This document shows, one piece after another, positions 17,625 through 20,000 of a stretch of DNA of 20,000 nucleotides. Under the pieces are notes generated by a model. That model was not told the DNA's origin and ran no database searches. It saw only the letters and a program-made list of their open reading frames with translations. Both the position numbers and the translations under genes were made by a program. This stretch comes from Prorocentrum cordatum (Eukaryota; Sar; Dinophyceae; Prorocentrales; Prorocentraceae). The DNA is taken from assembly GCA_963575745.1 (NCBI GenBank), contig CAUYUJ010000647.1, positions 542,501 through 562,500 on the forward strand. The letters are read 5' to 3'. Every line of letters begins with the position of its first letter. Within the stretch, counting starts at the first letter, position 1.

Positions 17625-17666
17625 GGCGGAGGGCTCGACATGTTAGTTCGAGTTTTCCCTCCCAGG
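17625..17666 (+). repeat. Second conserved motif of the CTTGGGG family, copy 1
   Basis: GGCTCGACATGTTAGTTCGA followed by a pyrimidine run and CCCAGG. It aligns without gaps to 18316-18360. Confidence 0.6.
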
Positions 17667-17726
17667 CCTTCTTTGGGTCTTCTTGGAGCCCTTTGGCGAT
17701 TTAGGAGGCCGATAAGGGGCTGTCCT

Positions 17727-17800
17727 GAAGCGGCGGAAGAACGAAAAGGTGAGAACGCTAAACTCCTTACATCTAAGGAGCATCAATGATGTTTGCCTCT
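17727..17800 (+). repeat. Core of CTTGGGG family, copy in block 3a
   Basis: GAAGCGGCGGAAGAACGAAA, then GGTGAGAACGCTAAAC, TCCTTA and ATGATGTTTGCCTCTTTGGG. Same order and spacing as 11275 and 18506. Confidence 0.75.
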
Positions 17801-18315
17801 TTGGGACCTCTTTGGGGGGGGCCTCTTATAGCCCTCTTGGGGCGTCTAGAGGGCCTCTTGGGCCGTCGTGAGGCTATGTTGGGCGTCTTGGAAGGCTCTT
17901 GGCCCGTCTCGGAGACCTCTTGGACCCTCTTTGGGGTTCTTGGAGCCCTGCTGGCCCGTCCTGGAGCCAGGAAATGTTACGATGGGGGCGCGCCACGGGC
18001 CCAACGTGCGCCCGAAACTCGGGGCTGCGGGCACCTGAAAGAGCACCGCCATATTCAATGCAGAGGCCTCTACGGGACCTGGCGACACTCCATTTTGTGA
18101 TTTTAGACTGAACAGCCTTCTGCCCATCCCGCCCCCGTGCCTGGGTTGAGGGTCAGAATTTCCAGGGGTGCTTCTTGGAGTCTCTTCGGGGCGCTCTCGG
18201 GGGCCTCGTGGGTGCAGTTTTGGGGCCTCTTTGGTAGCCTCTTGGGGCCTCTTGGGGGCCCCTTTTGGCCTCTTGGGGCCGCTTGGGGGCCTCGTGGGAT
18301 CTCCTGGGGCCCCTC

Positions 18316-18360
18316 GGGGCCAACGGCTCGAAATGTCTGCTCGGGTCCCCCATCTGGGCC
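18316..18360 (+). repeat. Second conserved motif of the CTTGGGG family, copy 2
   Basis: GGCTCGAAATGTCTGCTCGG followed by a pyrimidine run and CTGGGCC. Counterpart of 17625-17666. Confidence 0.6.
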
Positions 18361-18505
18361 CCGTTTTGAATCCGTCGTTGAGGCCTCTTGGGCCGTCTTG
18401 GGCGCCTCTTGGGCCGTCTTGGGCCCCCTTTAGGGCGTTTTTGCGTCTTCTTTGAGGCCTCTTGAGCCGTCTTGGGGCGATCTTTGGGGCCTCTAGGGCC
18501 GTCTG

Positions 18506-18575
18506 GAAGCGTCGGGAAGCCGAACAGGCGAGAACGCCTAGCGCCATAGCAAACACGATGGACAATTACAGACTT
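18506..18575 (+). repeat. Core of CTTGGGG family, copy in block 3b
   Basis: GAAGCGTCGGGAAGCCGAAC, then AGGCGAGAACGCCTA, followed by about 30 unmatched bases and a return to TTTGGCCTCTTGGGG. Confidence 0.75.
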
Positions 18576-18762
18576 TGGCCTCTTGGGGCCTTCTTGGGAG
18601 GCCTCTTGGAGGCCTTTTGGGGCGTCTTGGAGGCCTCTTGGACCGTCTGGGGGCCACCTTGAGCGTCTTGAAGCGATCGTTCGGCGACTGGGGACCTTCT
18701 TGGACCGTCTTGAGGACCCTCTTGGCCCGTTTTGGGGCACTCTTGGGCCCGAGACGGTCACG

Positions 18763-18904
18763 CCACAAGCCCCGAGAAGAGTCTGGAAGGCCTAGGAGAT
18801 ATGTAAATTTGGGCTCCGAGCCCCTTCAAGACTCCTCAGGAGTGCTTACGGGATTGGGCAAAGGACTTGAGAACTCGCCCACTCCGTACCCAGTCGCACG
18901 GTGG

Positions 18905-18905
<1 letters not shown>
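18763..18905. other. Unique spacer
   Basis: Nothing recognised. It links the CTTGGGG block to the (TA)n tract. Confidence 0.5.

Positions 18906-18948
<43 letters not shown>
18906..18948. repeat. (TA)n microsatellite
   Basis: About 16 uninterrupted AT dinucleotides, one G interruption near 18939, then ATATATAC. It is one of the few AT-only tracts in the window. Confidence 0.97.
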
Positions 18949-18949
<1 letters not shown>

Positions 18950-19300
18950 GCCTCCTGTCATCATACCTTTCGCCTCCTCTCGTGCCCTCTTCCTCTTCAT
19001 TCGCCTCCTCATCCTTCTCCCCGTCCTCCTCGTTCTCATAATCCTCATCCTCCTCCCCCTTCTCCACATTAGTCATCATTATATTTTTCTTCCTCAAATG
19101 CCTCATCCTCACATCATCACCATTCCCATCAATATTCATCATTATATTTTTCCTCATTCTCTTCATTGGCCTCCTCATTCTCGGTCCCCTCCCCATTCTC
19201 CTCATTCCTTTCATTATCCCCCTCATCCTCCTTACCTCCTACATTATCATCTTTCTTGCCTTCATATCTGTGTACCCGCTGCTTCTCTTTCTCTCCCACA
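18949..19300. repeat. CCTCATTCTC-type pyrimidine-rich repeat
   Basis: CTCATT/CTCCTC words with low G. ATCATTATATTTTTC followed by CCTCA occurs at about 19075 and 19138, a duplication offset of about 63 bases. No gene recognised. Confidence 0.75.
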
Positions 19301-19307
19301 AACGGAA

Positions 19308-20000
19308 TCTTTTGGAACGCACCACAAAGGGATTCCACTTGCAAGCCTCACAACAGGAACTCTCAAGCAAAAGCGCGAAGCAGTTCCATTGGAAAGCATC
19401 TCAACAGGATTCCTTTGGAGAGCACCGCAGAGGGTTTCGATTGGAAAGCCTCACAAGCGGAACCCTTTGGAAAGCACCACAGGGGATTCGAGCTGGAAAA
19501 CCTCTCAACAGGAATCCTTTGGGAAGCACCAAAGAGGGATCCTGTTGGAAAGCCTCACAACAGGATCCCTTTGGAAAGCACCGCCAAGGGATTCGATGGG
19601 AACACCTCAAAATCGGAGTCGTCTGGAAAACACCGCGGTGGGAATTTATTGTAAAGCCCCTCAACAGGATTCGTGTGTAAAGGACCCCGAAGGGATTCTA
19701 TTGGGAAACCTCACAATAAGGACTTTTGGGGAGCACCACAGAGGGATTCGATTGGACAGCCTCATAACAGGAATCGGAACATGCTACACATGGCTCCTAT
19801 TGGGAAGCGTCACAAAGGGAATCCTTCGGAAGGCTCCACAATGGGCTTCTATTCGAAAACGTCACAATCGGAAGCGCTTTGGAAAGCGCAACAGAGGGAT
19901 TTCATTCGAAAACCTCACAACAGGAACCCCTTTGACAAACGCCACAAAGGAATTCCATTGGAAAGCATCTGAACAGGATTCCTTTGGAAAGCATCACAGA
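19308..20000. repeat. 26-base minisatellite with alternating A/B monomers (52-base higher-order unit)
   Basis: GGAAAGC anchors fall at 19391, 19417, 19443, 19469, 19495, 19521, 19547, 19573, 19599, 19625 and so on, exactly 26 bases apart. Monomer A continues CACCACAGAGGGATT and monomer B continues CTCACAACAGGAAT, and they alternate strictly up to about 19755. A small deletion near 19760-19776 and two hybrid monomers follow before the alternation resumes. About 26 monomers are present and the array runs off the window end. Confidence 0.95.

Larger units (their letters stand above)
17525..18762. repeat. CTTGGGG-family repeat, block 3, composite
   Basis: The largest block of the family. GCCTCTTGGGGCC / CGTCTTGGGCC units run at 17525-17720, 17795-17965, 18165-18300, 18340-18510 and 18570-18760. 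They are separated by the 32-base core (17727, 18506) and by a second motif (17625, 18316). Unique sequence without a recognisable gene lies at 17966-18160. Long minus-strand Arg/Pro-rich frames are artefacts. Confidence 0.85.

Noticed and set aside
16275-17704. Long open frames (300-440 codons) on both strands through the octamer array
   Set aside because: The 8-base unit has no stop codon in any phase, so the frames are guaranteed. The peptides are perfect 8-residue repeats with no domain.
19308-20000. CRISPR array
   Set aside because: The repeats are contiguous, degenerate and have no unique spacers. The host is eukaryotic.

Overview
This is eukaryotic nuclear DNA from a dinoflagellate. 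The deciding evidence is a full-length, perfect copy of the dinoflagellate spliced leader (DinoSL) at 14811-14832. High GC content, abundant microsatellites, decayed retroelements and very low gene density fit this. A GC-rich core dinoflagellate such as a Prorocentrum-like species is plausible, but the species cannot be fixed from this window. No tRNA, rRNA, CRISPR array or bacterial-type operon is visible.

The only intact protein-coding gene I support is at 14858-16072 (+), 404 codons without an intron. It starts 25 bases after the genomic DinoSL. The spliced leader is normally added to mRNA by trans-splicing, so a genomic copy in front of an intronless ORF marks a reverse-transcribed, re-inserted mRNA (a retrogene). 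Octamer arrays of the same type and orientation lie on both sides (to 14810 and from about 16689), as if the retrogene had landed inside one (CACACAGA)n array. Its 3' end, meaning the last codons, the stop and about 170 bases of 3' sequence, is repeated in tandem at a spacing of about 198 bases.

Two decayed retroelement pieces are readable. At 1168-1832 (+) is a frameshifted RNase H domain that still carries all the catalytic residues. At about 12600-13825 (-) is a multiply frameshifted protein with a zinc-finger-like start and a coiled coil, resembling the first ORF of dinoflagellate non-LTR retroelements. Two related sequences ending in the same 19 bases (to 2402 and 4259) may be 3' ends of one element family.

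Most of the rest is repeats. 1-1100: trinucleotide tracts and unique spacer. 2.4-4.1 kb: degenerate GC-rich modules. 4.5-5.1, 11.2-11.4 and 17.5-18.8 kb: a dispersed CTTGGGG-type family, with a conserved 32-base core in the last two blocks. 6.04-6.66 kb: an 80-base minisatellite. 7.07-7.17 kb: a strong hairpin and a 30-base palindrome. 7.85-8.83 kb: a GAT/GAG tract of about 1 kb. 9.04-9.67 kb: a 9-base minisatellite, followed by 128-160-base tandem repeats to 10.1 kb. 14.2-14.8 and 16.7-17.5 kb: hexamer/octamer arrays. 19.3 kb to the window end: a 26-base repeat with alternating A and B monomers. Most long open frames here are artefacts of repeats that lack stop codons.
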